Assembly: GCF_046297895.1 (NCBI RefSeq)
Contig: NZ_JBKBHC010000005.1
Coordinates: 310,001 to 374,000, forward strand
Length of the DNA: 64,000 nucleotides
Origin: Ferrovibrio sp046297895
GTDB taxonomy: Bacteria > Pseudomonadota > Alphaproteobacteria > Ferrovibrionales > Ferrovibrionaceae
Reading direction: 5' to 3'
Numbering within the stretch: position 1 is the first letter of the stretch; every line of letters starts with the position of its first letter. The notes beneath the pieces were generated by a model that saw only the letters and a list, made by a program, of their open reading frames with translations, did no database searches and had not been told where the DNA came from. This document shows positions 1 through 10,892 of the stretch, piece after piece. Both the position numbers and the translations under genes were made by a program.

Positions 1-292
1 GCATCACGGCATGAACCTGCAGGAAGCCATCGACGGTCCGGCCTGGCATACCGAGCATTTCCCCTCCTCCTTCTATCCGCGCGCGGCCAAGCCGGGCCAT
101 CTGGCGCTGGAAGGCCGCTTCCCGAAGCAGACGGTCGAGACGCTGAAGGAGCGCGGCCACAAGGTGGAGGTCGGCGGCGACTGGTCGGAAGGCCGCCTCA
201 CCGCCTGCGCCACCGACGAAACGCCCGAAGGCACGCTGCTGCGCGCCGGCGCCAATCCGCGCGGCATGCAGGGCTACGCGGTGGGCCGGTGA
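1..292 (+). CDS. ggt: gamma-glutamyltransferase, C-terminal fragment (gene cut by the window edge)
   Basis: About 96 residues are visible, in frame from base 2, so the real start lies upstream of the window. The segment HHGMNLQEAIDGPAWH followed by an arginine/glycine-rich tail ending in RGMQGYAVGR matches the end of the small subunit of gamma-glutamyltransferases, Ntn hydrolases that cleave the gamma-glutamyl bond of glutathione and related peptides. The catalytic threonine and the self-cleavage site lie outside the window. The next gene begins 7 bases downstream and leads into a peptide importer, which suggests joint use of gamma-glutamyl peptides (inference). Family call fairly sure; symbol less so because only the tail is seen. 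Confidence 0.78.
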   Translation, partial: HHGMNLQEAIDGPAWHTEHFPSSFYPRAAKPGHLALEGRFPKQTVETLKERGHKVEVGGDWSEGRLTACATDETPEGTLLRAGANPRGMQGYAVGR

Positions 293-299
293 GCCAGCC

Positions 300-1015
300 A
301 TGACCTGGTCCATCGTCGCCCGCGATCAACAGACCGGCGCCTTCGGCGTGGCGGTGACCACGAAGTTCTTTGCCGTCGGCGCGCTCTGCCCCCATGCCGC
401 GGCCAATGCCGGCGCGCTGGCGACTCAGGCGCTGGTCAATCCCACCTGGGGCCCGCGCGGCATCGCCATGCTCAAAGACGGCGTGCCGGCGGCCAGCGTG
501 ATGGAACGGCTGGTTGACTCCGACCAGGGCCGCGAGACGCGGCAACTGCATCTGGTCGACCGCCATGGCGGCACGGCGCAGCATACCGGCCGCGACTGCA
601 TCGGCTGGTGCGGGCACAAGGCCGGCGACGGCTTTTCGGTGGCCGGCAACATGCTGGCCGGCGCAGCCGTGATCGACGCCACCCATGCCAGTTTCGCCGC
701 CAGCGCCAAGCCTTTCGCCGAACGCCTGATCGACGCGCTGGATGCCGGCCAGGCCGAGGGCGGCGACAAGCGCGGCAAGCAGTCGGCCGCGCTGATCGTC
801 TTCACCACCGAGGAATATCCGGCGCTGTCCCTGCGCGTGGACGACCATGCCGAGCCGCTGGCCGAGCTGCGCCGGCTGTATGGCCTTTCGCAGGGCCGCT
901 TCGCCGCCTTTTCGAAATTCATGGCCACGCGCGAGAATCCAAGCGGCGTGTGGGACCGCGCCGTGATCGAGGCCGAGGCGCAAAGGCTGGAAAAACTGCA
1001 GCAGGAGGCCGGCTG

Positions 1016-1016
<1 letters not shown>
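300..1016 (+). CDS. DUF1028 family protein (Ntn-hydrolase-like)
   Basis: A 238-residue protein of the DUF1028 family. The N-terminus MTWSIVARDQQTGAFGVAVTT is followed by a central GNMLAG motif and a conserved acidic C-terminal half. DUF1028 proteins are thought to be Ntn-hydrolase-fold proteins with unproven substrates. No signal peptide is visible, so it is probably cytoplasmic. It sits between a gamma-glutamyltransferase gene and the first ATPase of a peptide importer; its TGA overlaps the next ATG as TGATG (1014-1018), so translation is probably coupled. The context suggests hydrolysis of an imported amide or peptide (inference). The family call is strong; the reaction is unknown. Confidence 0.85.
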
Positions 1017-3054
<2,038 letters not shown>

Positions 3055-3074
3055 TCAACAGGAGAGAGGCAGAC

Positions 3075-4598
3075 ATGTTCAGACACGCTACCTATGCCGC
3101 CTTTGCGGCGTTACTCATGGCGGCTGCTCCCGGCGCCATGTCATCGGCTTCGGCCCAGACCCTGAAATTCGGCCTGGCCGAAGATCCCGACGCCCTGGAC
3201 CCGACGCTGGCCCGCACCTTCGTCGGCCGCGTCGTCTTTTCGGCCCTGTGCGACAAGCTGGTGGATATCTCGCCCGACCTGAAGGTCGTGCCGCAGCTTG
3301 CCACCGAATGGAGCTGGTCGGCCGACAACAAGAGCCTGACCTTCAAGCTGCGCCCGGGCGTGACCTTCCATGACGGCGAGAAGTTCGACGCCGAGGCCGT
3401 GAAGTACAATATCGAACGGCACAAGACCATGCAGGGCTCGCAGCGCCGCGGCGAGCTGTCGGCCGTCACCTCGGTCGAGGTGGTCGATCCCCTCACCGTT
3501 CGGCTGAACACGGCCGCACCGTTTGCGCCGCTGCTGGCCACGCTGACCGACCGCGCCGGCATGATGATCTCGCCCAAGGCCGGACAGGCGCTGGGCGACA
3601 AATTCGCTACCGCGCCGGTCTGCGCCGGCCCGTTCAAGTTCGTCGAACGCGTGGCGCAGGACCGCATCGTGGTCGAGAAATTCGACGGCTACTGGAACAA
3701 GGCCAACATCCACTTCCAGCGCATCGAATTCCGTCCCTTCATCGATGCCACCGTGCGGCTCGCCAATCTGCGCTCCGGCCAGCTTGATATCCTGGAGCGC
3801 CTGGCCGCCACCGACGCGCCCAGCGTGCAGAAGGATGCCAAGCTGAAACTCGGCTCGATCACCGAGATCGGCTATTACGGCATCACCATCAACATCGGCA
3901 AAAGCGACAAGGCCAAGACCTCGGCGCTCGGCTCGAATGCCAAGATCCGCGAGGCCTTCGAGCTGTCGCTCGACCGCAACGGTATCAACAAGGTGGTGTT
4001 CGACGGCCTGGCCACGCCGGGCAACCAGTGGGTCGCGCCGAACAGCCCGTATTACGCCAAGTCGTCGCCGATCCCCAAGCGCGACGTGGCCAAGGCCAAG
4101 GCCCTGCTGAAGGAGGCCGGCAATCCCAATCCGGTGGTCAACCTCGTCACGCCCACCACGACCGATGCCCGCAACATCGCCCAGGTGGTGCAGGCCATGG
4201 CCAAGGAAGCGGGCTTTGACGTGCGCATCCAGGCCACCGAATTCGCCACCTCGCTCAATATGGCCGACAAGGGCGATTTCGAAGCCTATATCCTGGCCTG
4301 GAGCGGCCGTCCCGATCCGGACGGCAATCTCTACAGCTTCCATGGTTGCAAGCAGCCGCTGAACTATTCCGGTCTGTGCAATCCGGCGCTGGACGAGATC
4401 CTGAACGACAGCCGCCTGACCACCGACATGGCCCAGCGCCAGGCCGCCTGGAACAAGGCTGCCGCCATCGTGCTGGCCGAGCGCCCGATCGTCTACCTGC
4501 TGCATCGCAAGTGGCTATGGGCCTATGGCAACAAGCTGCAGGGCTTCAAGGAATATCCCGACGGCCTGATCCGCTTCACCGGCATGAAGCTCGGCTGA
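3075..4598 (+). CDS. ABC transporter periplasmic peptide-binding protein (SBP family 5)
   Basis: A 507-residue solute-binding protein that delivers peptides or similar ligands to the permeases encoded downstream. The start at 3075 follows a GGAGAG site and gives a signal peptide MFRHATYAAFAALLMAAAPG with probable cleavage after ASAQ near residue 28. The mature protein has the SBP_bac_5 hallmarks: an early DPDALDPTLA segment, the family signature around KLRPGVTFHDGEKFDAEAV, and a late YLLHRKWLWAY segment. No lipobox is seen, so it should be soluble in the periplasm. A strong hairpin lies directly after the stop. Similar to DppA/GsiB; ligand not determinable from sequence. Confidence 0.9.
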   Translation: MFRHATYAAFAALLMAAAPGAMSSASAQTLKFGLAEDPDALDPTLARTFVGRVVFSALCDKLVDISPDLKVVPQLATEWSWSADNKSLTFKLRPGVTFHDGEKFDAEAVKYNIERHKTMQGSQRRGELSAVTSVEVVDPLTVRLNTAAPFAPLLATLTDRAGMMISPKAGQALGDKFATAPVCAGPFKFVERVAQDRIVVEKFDGYWNKANIHFQRIEFRPFIDATVRLANLRSGQLDILERLAATDAPSVQKDAKLKLGSITEIGYYGITINIGKSDKAKTSALGSNAKIREAFELSLDRNGINKVVFDGLATPGNQWVAPNSPYYAKSSPIPKRDVAKAKALLKEAGNPNPVVNLVTPTTTDARNIAQVVQAMAKEAGFDVRIQATEFATSLNMADKGDFEAYILAWSGRPDPDGNLYSFHGCKQPLNYSGLCNPALDEILNDSRLTTDMAQRQAAWNKAAAIVLAERPIVYLLHRKWLWAYGNKLQGFKEYPDGLIRFTGMKLG

Positions 4599-4604
4599 TA
4601 TCCC

Positions 4605-4631
4605 GGGGATCGCGGCGCGGCCGCGATCCCC
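4605..4631 (+). promoter_or_regulatory. intercistronic GC-rich hairpin after the binding-protein gene
   Basis: Perfect 12-bp inverted repeat: GGGGATCGCGGC at 4605-4616 pairs with GCCGCGATCCCC at 4620-4631 around a 3-base loop. It begins 7 bases after the binding-protein stop and ends 22 bases before the permease start. There is no T-run, so full termination is unlikely. Such structures often protect the 3' end of binding-protein mRNA and lower permease expression (known principle, inferred here). A similar hairpin lies at the same place in the second importer operon (41541-41571). Confidence 0.6.
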
Positions 4632-4653
4632 TCTCCATTCTCACCAGGGCCCC

Positions 4654-5595
4654 ATGACCCGTTTCCTGTTCCGCCGCCTCGCCATCCTGCTGCCGACACT
4701 TCTGTTCGTGTCGATCATCATCTTCGGGCTGCAGCAACTACTGCCCGGCGACCCGGCCATTGCCATGGCGGGCGAGGAACGCGATCCGGAAACCATCGAA
4801 CAGATCCGCGATAAATATCACCTCAACAAACCGATCCACGAACGTTACCTGATCTGGATCGGCGGCGTTCTGCAGGGCGATTTCGGCGAATCCATCCGCA
4901 TCCAGCTTCCGGTATCGCAACTGCTGGTCGAGAAGCTGCCGGTCACCATCGAACTCGCCGTCCTATCCATGCTGGTGGCGTTGGGCATCGGCCTGCCGGC
5001 AGGCATGATCTCGGCGCTGTATAACGGCCGCTGGCCCGACTATGTCGCCAATGTGGTCGGACTGTGGGGTCTGTCCACGCCGAATTTCTGGCTTGGGATC
5101 ATGATGATCCTGCTGTTTTCGGTGGAACTCGGCTGGCTGCCGGCATCGGGATATGTCAGCCCGCTGGAAGATCCGCTCGGTAATCTGGAATCCATGATCA
5201 TGCCCGCCTTCGTGCTGGGCACCGGCATCGCCGCGGTGATGATGCGCCATACACGCAGCGCCATGCTGCAGGTGTTGTCCAGCGACTATATCCGCACGGC
5301 GCGGGCCAAGGGCCTGCGCGAGAAGATCGTGATCGGCAAGCATGCCCTGCGCAATGCCGCCGTGCCGGTGATCACGCTGGGCGCGCTGGAATTCGGCCAG
5401 CTTCTGTCGGGTGCCGTGCTGACCGAGCAGATTTTCTCGATCCCCGGCTTCGGCAAGCTGATCGTCGATGCCGTTTTCAACCGCGACTATGCCGTCGTCC
5501 AGGGCGTCGTGCTGTGCACCGCAACAGCCTACATCGTGCTGAACCTGCTGGCCGACATTGCCTATTTCCTGGTGAATCCGAGGCTGCGCGCATGA
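4654..5595 (+). CDS. ABC transporter permease, DppB-like
   Basis: A 313-residue inner-membrane permease. The N-terminus MTRFLFRRLAILLPTLLFV is the characteristic first helix of DppB/OppB proteins, followed by the periplasmic LPGDPAIAMAG segment and five further hydrophobic segments. The cytoplasmic EAA-type loop reads YIRTARAKGLREKIVIGKHA, the docking site for the ATPases. The start comes after a 55-base gap containing the hairpin described above. The stop overlaps the next permease start as ATGA at 5592-5595. It forms the pore with the following gene product. Confidence 0.9.
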   Translation: MTRFLFRRLAILLPTLLFVSIIIFGLQQLLPGDPAIAMAGEERDPETIEQIRDKYHLNKPIHERYLIWIGGVLQGDFGESIRIQLPVSQLLVEKLPVTIELAVLSMLVALGIGLPAGMISALYNGRWPDYVANVVGLWGLSTPNFWLGIMMILLFSVELGWLPASGYVSPLEDPLGNLESMIMPAFVLGTGIAAVMMRHTRSAMLQVLSSDYIRTARAKGLREKIVIGKHALRNAAVPVITLGALEFGQLLSGAVLTEQIFSIPGFGKLIVDAVFNRDYAVVQGVVLCTATAYIVLNLLADIAYFLVNPRLRA

Positions 5596-6479
5596 GTGCC
5601 GTGACGATGGACGACGCCGCCAAAACCGCCCAGCGCGAGGAAAGCCCGGCGCGGCGCGCCTTTCGCCGGCTGCTGAAGCGCAGGGGTGCCGTGGTCGGCC
5701 TCGTGGTGGTGGTGGCATTCGTGCTGCTGGCCGTGCTGGCCGACGTGGTCGCGCCATATGATCCCACCGAGGCAGACTGGAGCGCGTTGCGCGCCGCACC
5801 CACACTGGAACATCCCTTCGGCGGCGACGAGCTGGGCCGCGACGTGCTCTCCCGCGTGATCCATGGCGCACGCGCCTCGCTGTTTGCTGGCGTGATCTCG
5901 GTTTTCCTCGCCCTGCTGATCGGCATTCCCGTCGGCTTGCTGTCGGGTTACGCCGGCGGGCTGGTGGATGGCCTGATCATGCGCTTCACCGATGCCATGC
6001 TGGCCGTGCCCTTTCTGATCCTGGCGATTGCGATGGCCGCCTTCCTCGGCCCCAGCCTGACCAATGCAATGATCGCCATCGGCATCTCGGCGGCGCCGAT
6101 CTTCATACGGCTGACCCGGGCGCAGGTGCAGGCGGTGAAGGTGGAAGACTATATCGAGGCGGCGCAGGCTGTGGGCAATCCGCCGCTGCGCATCGCACTC
6201 CGCCATATCCTGCCCAACATCTGGCCCGCCCTGATGGTGCAGGCCACGCTGACGATTGCCTCGGCCATCATCGCCGAGGCCAGCCTGTCCTTCCTCGGCC
6301 TGGGCCAACAGCCGCCGGCGCCAAGCTGGGGTAGCATGCTCAACACGGCAAAGGATTTCCTGACACAGGCGCCCTGGATGGCGATCTGGCCCGGCCTGTC
6401 GATCTTCGTGGTGGTGCTGTCGTTCAACCTGCTGGGCGACGGCCTGCGCGACGCGCTGGACCCGCGCCACAAAGCGTAA
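5592..6479 (+). CDS. ABC transporter permease, DppC-like
   Basis: The partner permease, 295 residues. It has an extended cytoplasmic N-terminus (residues 1-35), a first helix near VVGLVVVVAFVLLAVLADVV, the periplasmic HPFGGDELGRDVLSRVIHGA segment typical of DppC/OppC, and the EAA loop near YIEAAQAVGNPPLRIALRHI. The start at 5592 overlaps the previous stop; an upstream frame exists but runs inside the previous gene. With this gene the importer is complete: two ATPases, one binding protein and two permeases. A cupin gene follows 58 bases later and may belong to the same transcript. Confidence 0.9.
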   Translation: MSAVTMDDAAKTAQREESPARRAFRRLLKRRGAVVGLVVVVAFVLLAVLADVVAPYDPTEADWSALRAAPTLEHPFGGDELGRDVLSRVIHGARASLFAGVISVFLALLIGIPVGLLSGYAGGLVDGLIMRFTDAMLAVPFLILAIAMAAFLGPSLTNAMIAIGISAAPIFIRLTRAQVQAVKVEDYIEAAQAVGNPPLRIALRHILPNIWPALMVQATLTIASAIIAEASLSFLGLGQQPPAPSWGSMLNTAKDFLTQAPWMAIWPGLSIFVVVLSFNLLGDGLRDALDPRHKA

Positions 6480-6537
6480 GCCTTGCCCGAACGGTTTCGC
6501 CTCCCTACGATCACCCGCATCGTATACGGAGGACGCC

Positions 6538-7041
6538 ATGGGCCACGATCATCACCACACCGACTGGAAGCATGACGGCGTGCGGGTGATTCCGGCCGAC
6601 CAGCTCGATCCCACCACGGCCGGGCAGACGACCGGCATGAATCGGGCCACCGCGATCAATTTCGCCCGCGTCGGCGCGCAGAAGATCTGGGCCGGCACCG
6701 TGCATATCCATGCCAATGCCAAGACCGGGGCGCACCATCACGGCGACCTGGAAAGCGTGATCTACGTGGTGAAGGGCAAGGCGCGCATGCGCTGGGGCAA
6801 CAACCTGGAATTCGTGGCCGAGGCCGGCCCGGGCGACTTCATCTTCGTGCCGCCCTACGTGCCGCACCAGGAAATCAACGCCAGCAGCGACGAAACGCTG
6901 GAATGCGTGCTGGTGCGCTCAGGGCAAGATCCCGTCGTGGTGAACCTGGATATCGAGCCGGCGGAAAAGCCCGAGAACGTGGCCTGGGTGGACCCCATCC
7001 ACAAGCATCCAGGCCACGCCGATCCGAACAGCAAGCGTTGA
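6538..7041 (+). CDS. cupin domain protein
   Basis: A 167-residue single-domain cupin. Motif 1 reads HIHANAKTGAHHHGDLESVI and motif 2 PGDFIFVPPYVPHQEIN, giving the usual three histidines and one glutamate for a metal centre. The N-terminus is His-rich (MGHDHHHTDWKHDG), which may add metal affinity. The start is well set by GGAGGA about 5 bases upstream. It has no signal peptide. Cupins of this type include small sensors, isomerases and dioxygenases, so the function cannot be named. It could be the last gene of the peptide-import operon. Confidence 0.85.
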   Translation: MGHDHHHTDWKHDGVRVIPADQLDPTTAGQTTGMNRATAINFARVGAQKIWAGTVHIHANAKTGAHHHGDLESVIYVVKGKARMRWGNNLEFVAEAGPGDFIFVPPYVPHQEINASSDETLECVLVRSGQDPVVVNLDIEPAEKPENVAWVDPIHKHPGHADPNSKR

Positions 7042-7062
7042 TCGCCGGCACCTGCTCCTGAC

Positions 7063-7983
7063 ATGACCTTCCTCAAACGGCTGCACGGTTCGGGCAACCG
7101 TCGCGGCATGATTTCCTTCCTGCTGGCGGTTGTCCTCTTCACCATCAACGAGGCGCTGTGCAAGCTGGTCTACGGCGATGTGCCGGCCAACCAGATACTG
7201 GCCCTGCGTGGTCTGATCGCCACCATCGCCATCCTGGGGATGATCCAGGCCACCGGCGCCATGCCCAAGATCGGCGGGATGTTCGACCGCCATGTGGTCC
7301 TGCGCAGCAGCATCGACCTGATCAGCAGCTATTTCTACATGATCGCGCTGTTCCACACGCCGATCGGCAACGTCATGGCCATCCACATGTCATCGCCCCT
7401 CATGATGACGGCGGTGGTGGCGATCGTGCTGCGCGAAGCCGTCGGCTGGCGACGCTGGGTCGCGGTCATCGTTGGTTTCCTCGGCGTTCTGCTGGTGGTG
7501 CAGCCGCGTGCCGAAAGCTTCAGCGCCTACTCGATCCTGGGTGTCAGCGCGGCGGCCTGCATCGTGGTGCGCGACCTGGTGACCAAGAAGATCAGGGCCG
7601 AGATTCCCTCCTCGATCATCATCCTCACCAATGTCGGGATGCTGATGCTGGTGGCGCTGACCCTTGCCCTGATCGAGGGCTGGGTGCCGATGGGCCTGCG
7701 CCAGTTCAGCTTCGTGGCAATTGCCGCCCTGTGCATCGCCGCCGGCTATCTCTGCACCGTCGACGCCTTCCGCCATGCCGAGGTGCACGTCATCGTACCG
7801 CTGCGCTATACCGGCCTGCCGCTGGCGCTGCTGCTCGGCTGGCTGGTCTGGGGCGATGTGCCCAATGCGCTGGCCAGCGTCGGCATCCTGCTGATCGTCG
7901 GCAGCGGTCTTTACGTGTTGCATCGCGAACGCCTGCGCGGCAAGGAAGCTGCCGCCAAGGCCGCGGCCACGCCTCCGCCCTGA
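7063..7983 (+). CDS. DMT superfamily transporter (two EamA domains)
   Basis: A 306-residue membrane protein with about ten hydrophobic helices arranged as two EamA halves, roughly residues 15-145 and 155-290. The first helix begins GMISFLLAVVLFTINEALCK and the last GILLIVGSGLYVLHRERLRG; the C-terminus is a short charged cytoplasmic tail. Drug/metabolite transporters of this class usually export small metabolites or amino acids. The gene starts 21 bases after the cupin gene with no strong ribosome site. It converges with recJ, leaving a 49-base gap. Substrate unknown. Confidence 0.85.
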   Translation: MTFLKRLHGSGNRRGMISFLLAVVLFTINEALCKLVYGDVPANQILALRGLIATIAILGMIQATGAMPKIGGMFDRHVVLRSSIDLISSYFYMIALFHTPIGNVMAIHMSSPLMMTAVVAIVLREAVGWRRWVAVIVGFLGVLLVVQPRAESFSAYSILGVSAAACIVVRDLVTKKIRAEIPSSIIILTNVGMLMLVALTLALIEGWVPMGLRQFSFVAIAALCIAAGYLCTVDAFRHAEVHVIVPLRYTGLPLALLLGWLVWGDVPNALASVGILLIVGSGLYVLHRERLRGKEAAAKAAATPPP

Positions 7984-8032
7984 CCGGAATCCGGCTAAGC
8001 GGCCATCTGCAACGATGCAATAATCGCCGCCT

Positions 8033-9850
8033 TCAGCCCTGCGGCTGCGCCGCATCCTCCAGCACGAACTGCACCCGGCGCTCGCCGCGCCAGTAATCGG
8101 CGCGCAGGTGGCCGCCCAGATGCAGCGGCGCACCGGTCTGGCGGGCCTGCAACAGGGCCGGGCCAAGCTCGCCCTCGATGCTGCGAAAGGCGATGGCCTT
8201 CAGGCGCGGGCCGCTGCCGTCGCCGCCGGCCAGCAGGCAGCGCACATGCTTTTCGCCCACCACATCGGCAGTGATGACGCGCGCCGCCGTCAGCGCAAAG
8301 CGCGGCTCCGGGTTGCCCGAGCCATAGGGCCCGAGCTGTTCCAGCTTTTCAAACAGATCGACATTGCAGCCGCCGACGCCCACGGCACCATCGAAACCCA
8401 GCGAGGCAGAGGCGCCGGCGCGGGTCACCGCGTCGCGCAGGCGCTCGTTGAGGAAAGCCTTCAACTCGTTCAGCTTCGCCGCTTCCACCGTCAGGCCGGC
8501 TGCCATGGCATGGCCGCCGCCATTCACCAGCAAACCCGCTTGGCCGGCCGCCACCACGGCGGCGCCGAGATCGACGCCGGGGATCGAACGGCCCGAGCCC
8601 TTGCCGATGCCATTTTCATCCAGCGCGATCACGAAGCTGGGCCGGCCGGCCGCCTCGCGGATGCGCGCGGCCACGATGCCGATCACGCCAGGATGCCAGC
8701 CCTGCCGCGCCACCAGAGCCAGGGCGGCCGTTTCGGGCACATGCTCCAGTTCCTGCATGGCTTCAAGCAGAACCTGTCCTTCGATTTCCTGCCGTTCGCG
8801 GTTGTAGCGATCAAGCTCTGCGGCCATGGCCGCCGCTTCGCGCGGATCGTCACAGGACAGCAGCCGCGTGCCGAGATCCGCCTGGCCGACGCGGCCGCCG
8901 GCATTCACGCGCGGCCCGAGCAGGAAGCCGAGGTGATAGGCACCGGGCGGTTCGTTCACGCCGGCGATGTCGGCCAGGGCGGCAAGCCCGGCATTGTTGC
9001 GCCCGCGCAGGATCTTCAGCCCCTGCCCCACCAGCGCGCGGTTCAGGCCGGTGAGCGGCACCACGTCGCAGACGGTGCCCAGCGCCACCAGATCGAGCCA
9101 GCCCATCAGGTTGGGTTCCGGCCGATCCGCATTGTAGAAGCCGCGTTCGCGCAGGCGGCGGTTCACCGCCACCACCAGCAGAAAAGTGACGCCCACGGCG
9201 GCGAGCTGGCCAAACCCCGGCTGCTCGTCCAGACGGTTGGGATTGACGATGGCCACGGCGCGCGGCAGGTCGGGCTCGGCCAGATGGTGGTCGGCCACGA
9301 TCACGTCCAGACCGGCGGCGGCGGCATCCTCCAGCGGGGCGAAGGCCAGCGTGCCGCAATCCACGGTCACCACCACCTTCACGCCTTCGGCCGCCAGCCG
9401 GCGCAGGGCCGGCGCATTGGGGCCATAGCCCTCTTTCAGGCGGTCAGGGATATAGACGCGCAGAGGCCGGCCGATGGCGCGGAAGAAGCGGTTCAGCAAG
9501 GCCGTGGAGGTGGCGCCGTCCACGTCGTAATCGCCGAAGACGGCCACGCTCTCGCCCACCTCGATGGCGCGGGCCAGGCGGTCGGCGGCGGCATCCATGT
9601 CGCGGAAGCGCGAGGGATCCGGCAGCAGGCGCCGCAGCGAGGGATTGAGGTAGTCCTCAAGCACGTCCAGGTCGATGCCGCGCCCGGCCAGCACGCGGCC
9701 GAGGATTTCCGGCAGTCCGGCCTGCTGCGCCAGCGCCAGCGCCAGCCGCTCGTCGCTATTGCGCAGGCGCCAGCGGCGCCCCTGCACCGACCGGGTTACG
9801 CCCAGGAACGGTGTTTCGGAAGCGGCCGGCGCGGTCAGCAGGCCGTTCAT
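8033..9850 (-). CDS. recJ: single-stranded-DNA-specific exonuclease RecJ
   Basis: A 605-residue 5'-3' exonuclease on single-stranded DNA, acting in recombination and mismatch repair in the cytoplasm. The DHH phosphoesterase domain is clear: motif I VAVFGDYDVDGATSTALL and the DHH box in VIVADHHLAEPDLP. The DHHA1 part carries GKGSGRSIPG and the GGGHAMAAGLT motif, and a C-terminal OB-like domain ends the protein. Length fits the family. The start lies 2 bases after the glpX stop, so the two are likely co-transcribed in the order glpX-recJ. Confidence 0.93.
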   Translation of the reverse strand: MNGLLTAPAASETPFLGVTRSVQGRRWRLRNSDERLALALAQQAGLPEILGRVLAGRGIDLDVLEDYLNPSLRRLLPDPSRFRDMDAAADRLARAIEVGESVAVFGDYDVDGATSTALLNRFFRAIGRPLRVYIPDRLKEGYGPNAPALRRLAAEGVKVVVTVDCGTLAFAPLEDAAAAGLDVIVADHHLAEPDLPRAVAIVNPNRLDEQPGFGQLAAVGVTFLLVVAVNRRLRERGFYNADRPEPNLMGWLDLVALGTVCDVVPLTGLNRALVGQGLKILRGRNNAGLAALADIAGVNEPPGAYHLGFLLGPRVNAGGRVGQADLGTRLLSCDDPREAAAMAAELDRYNRERQEIEGQVLLEAMQELEHVPETAALALVARQGWHPGVIGIVAARIREAAGRPSFVIALDENGIGKGSGRSIPGVDLGAAVVAAGQAGLLVNGGGHAMAAGLTVEAAKLNELKAFLNERLRDAVTRAGASASLGFDGAVGVGGCNVDLFEKLEQLGPYGSGNPEPRFALTAARVITADVVGEKHVRCLLAGGDGSGPRLKAIAFRSIEGELGPALLQARQTGAPLHLGGHLRADYWRGERRVQFVLEDAAQPQG

Positions 9851-9852
9851 GC

Positions 9853-10866
9853 TCAGACCGGCGTGCGGATCACCGCCTCGATGCGGCGGATCGTACCGGT
9901 CTGCGAGCGCATGACGATGGAATTAGCCCTGTGGCCGCCGGGCACGCGCCGGATGCCGTGCAGCAGCGGGCCGTCGGTGACGCCGGTGGCCGAGAAGATC
10001 ACATCGCCCGAGGCCATGTCGGTGAGGTTATATTTGCGGTCGAGCTTTTCGATGCCAAGACGGCGCGCGCGGCTGCGTTCGTCCTCGTTGCGGAAAATCA
10101 GCCGGCCCTGCATCTGGCCGCCGATGCAGCGCAACGCCGCCGCCGCCAGAACGCCTTCCGGCGCGCCGCCCGAGCCCATGTATATGTCGATGCCGGTATC
10201 GGGGTCGGTGGTGGCGATGATGCCGGCCACGTCGCCGTCGGAGATCAGGGCGATGCGGGCGCCGGTGCCGCGCACCTGGCCGATCAGATCCATGTGGCGC
10301 GGTCGGTCGAGGATGCAGACGGTGAGCTCGGAGACCGCGATGCCCTTGGCGTCGGCCAGGCGCTTCAGGTTCTCGGCCGGCGCCAGGTCGAGATCGACGA
10401 CGCCCTCGGGCAGTCCGCCGCCCACGGCGATCTTGTCCATGTAGACATCCGGTGCATTCAGGAAGCAGCCGGCATTGGCGAAGGCGATCACCGTCATGGC
10501 ATTGCTGCCGCCCTTGGCAGTGATCGAGGTGCCTTCCAGCGGATCGAGGGCGATATCGATGCGCGGTCCGGTGCCGGTGCCGACCTTCTCGCCGATATAG
10601 AGCATCGGCGCCTCGTCGCGCTCGCCCTCGCCGATCACGATGGTGCCGTCGATGCTGAGCGCATTGAGGGCCGTGCGCATGGCATCCACCGCGGCCTGGT
10701 CCGCGGCCATCTCGTCGCCATGGCCGACCCAGCGGGCGGCGGCGATGGCGGCTGCCTCGGTGACGCGAACGGCTTCCAGCGTCAGGTTGCGCTCGACCGA
10801 GATACTGTCGACTGCAACCGGCGCTGTCGCCTTCGCCTTGGATTTGACTGCCTTGCCCGTCGCCAT
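9853..10866 (-). CDS. glpX: class II fructose-1,6-bisphosphatase
   Basis: A 337-residue GlpX-type phosphatase that converts fructose 1,6-bisphosphate to fructose 6-phosphate in gluconeogenesis. Visible marks are GHGDEMAADQAAVDAMR, the metal-binding GEGERDEAPMLYIGE, the DPLEGT motif and GSGGAPEGVLAAAALRC. Length matches the family. It lies 26 bases after homoserine dehydrogenase and 2 bases before recJ in the same direction, an arrangement often seen in alphaproteobacteria. No other fructose-bisphosphatase type is present in the window. Some GlpX proteins also act on sedoheptulose 1,7-bisphosphate; this cannot be judged here. Confidence 0.93.
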   Translation of the reverse strand: MATGKAVKSKAKATAPVAVDSISVERNLTLEAVRVTEAAAIAAARWVGHGDEMAADQAAVDAMRTALNALSIDGTIVIGEGERDEAPMLYIGEKVGTGTGPRIDIALDPLEGTSITAKGGSNAMTVIAFANAGCFLNAPDVYMDKIAVGGGLPEGVVDLDLAPAENLKRLADAKGIAVSELTVCILDRPRHMDLIGQVRGTGARIALISDGDVAGIIATTDPDTGIDIYMGSGGAPEGVLAAAALRCIGGQMQGRLIFRNEDERSRARRLGIEKLDRKYNLTDMASGDVIFSATGVTDGPLLHGIRRVPGGHRANSIVMRSQTGTIRRIEAVIRTPV

Positions 10867-10892
10867 CGTCAGCTCCAGAGCGGTTGAAAGGT

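Noticed and set aside
8108..10444. 778-codon open frame opposite recJ and glpX
   Set aside because: It spans two clearly real genes on the other strand and has no family features.
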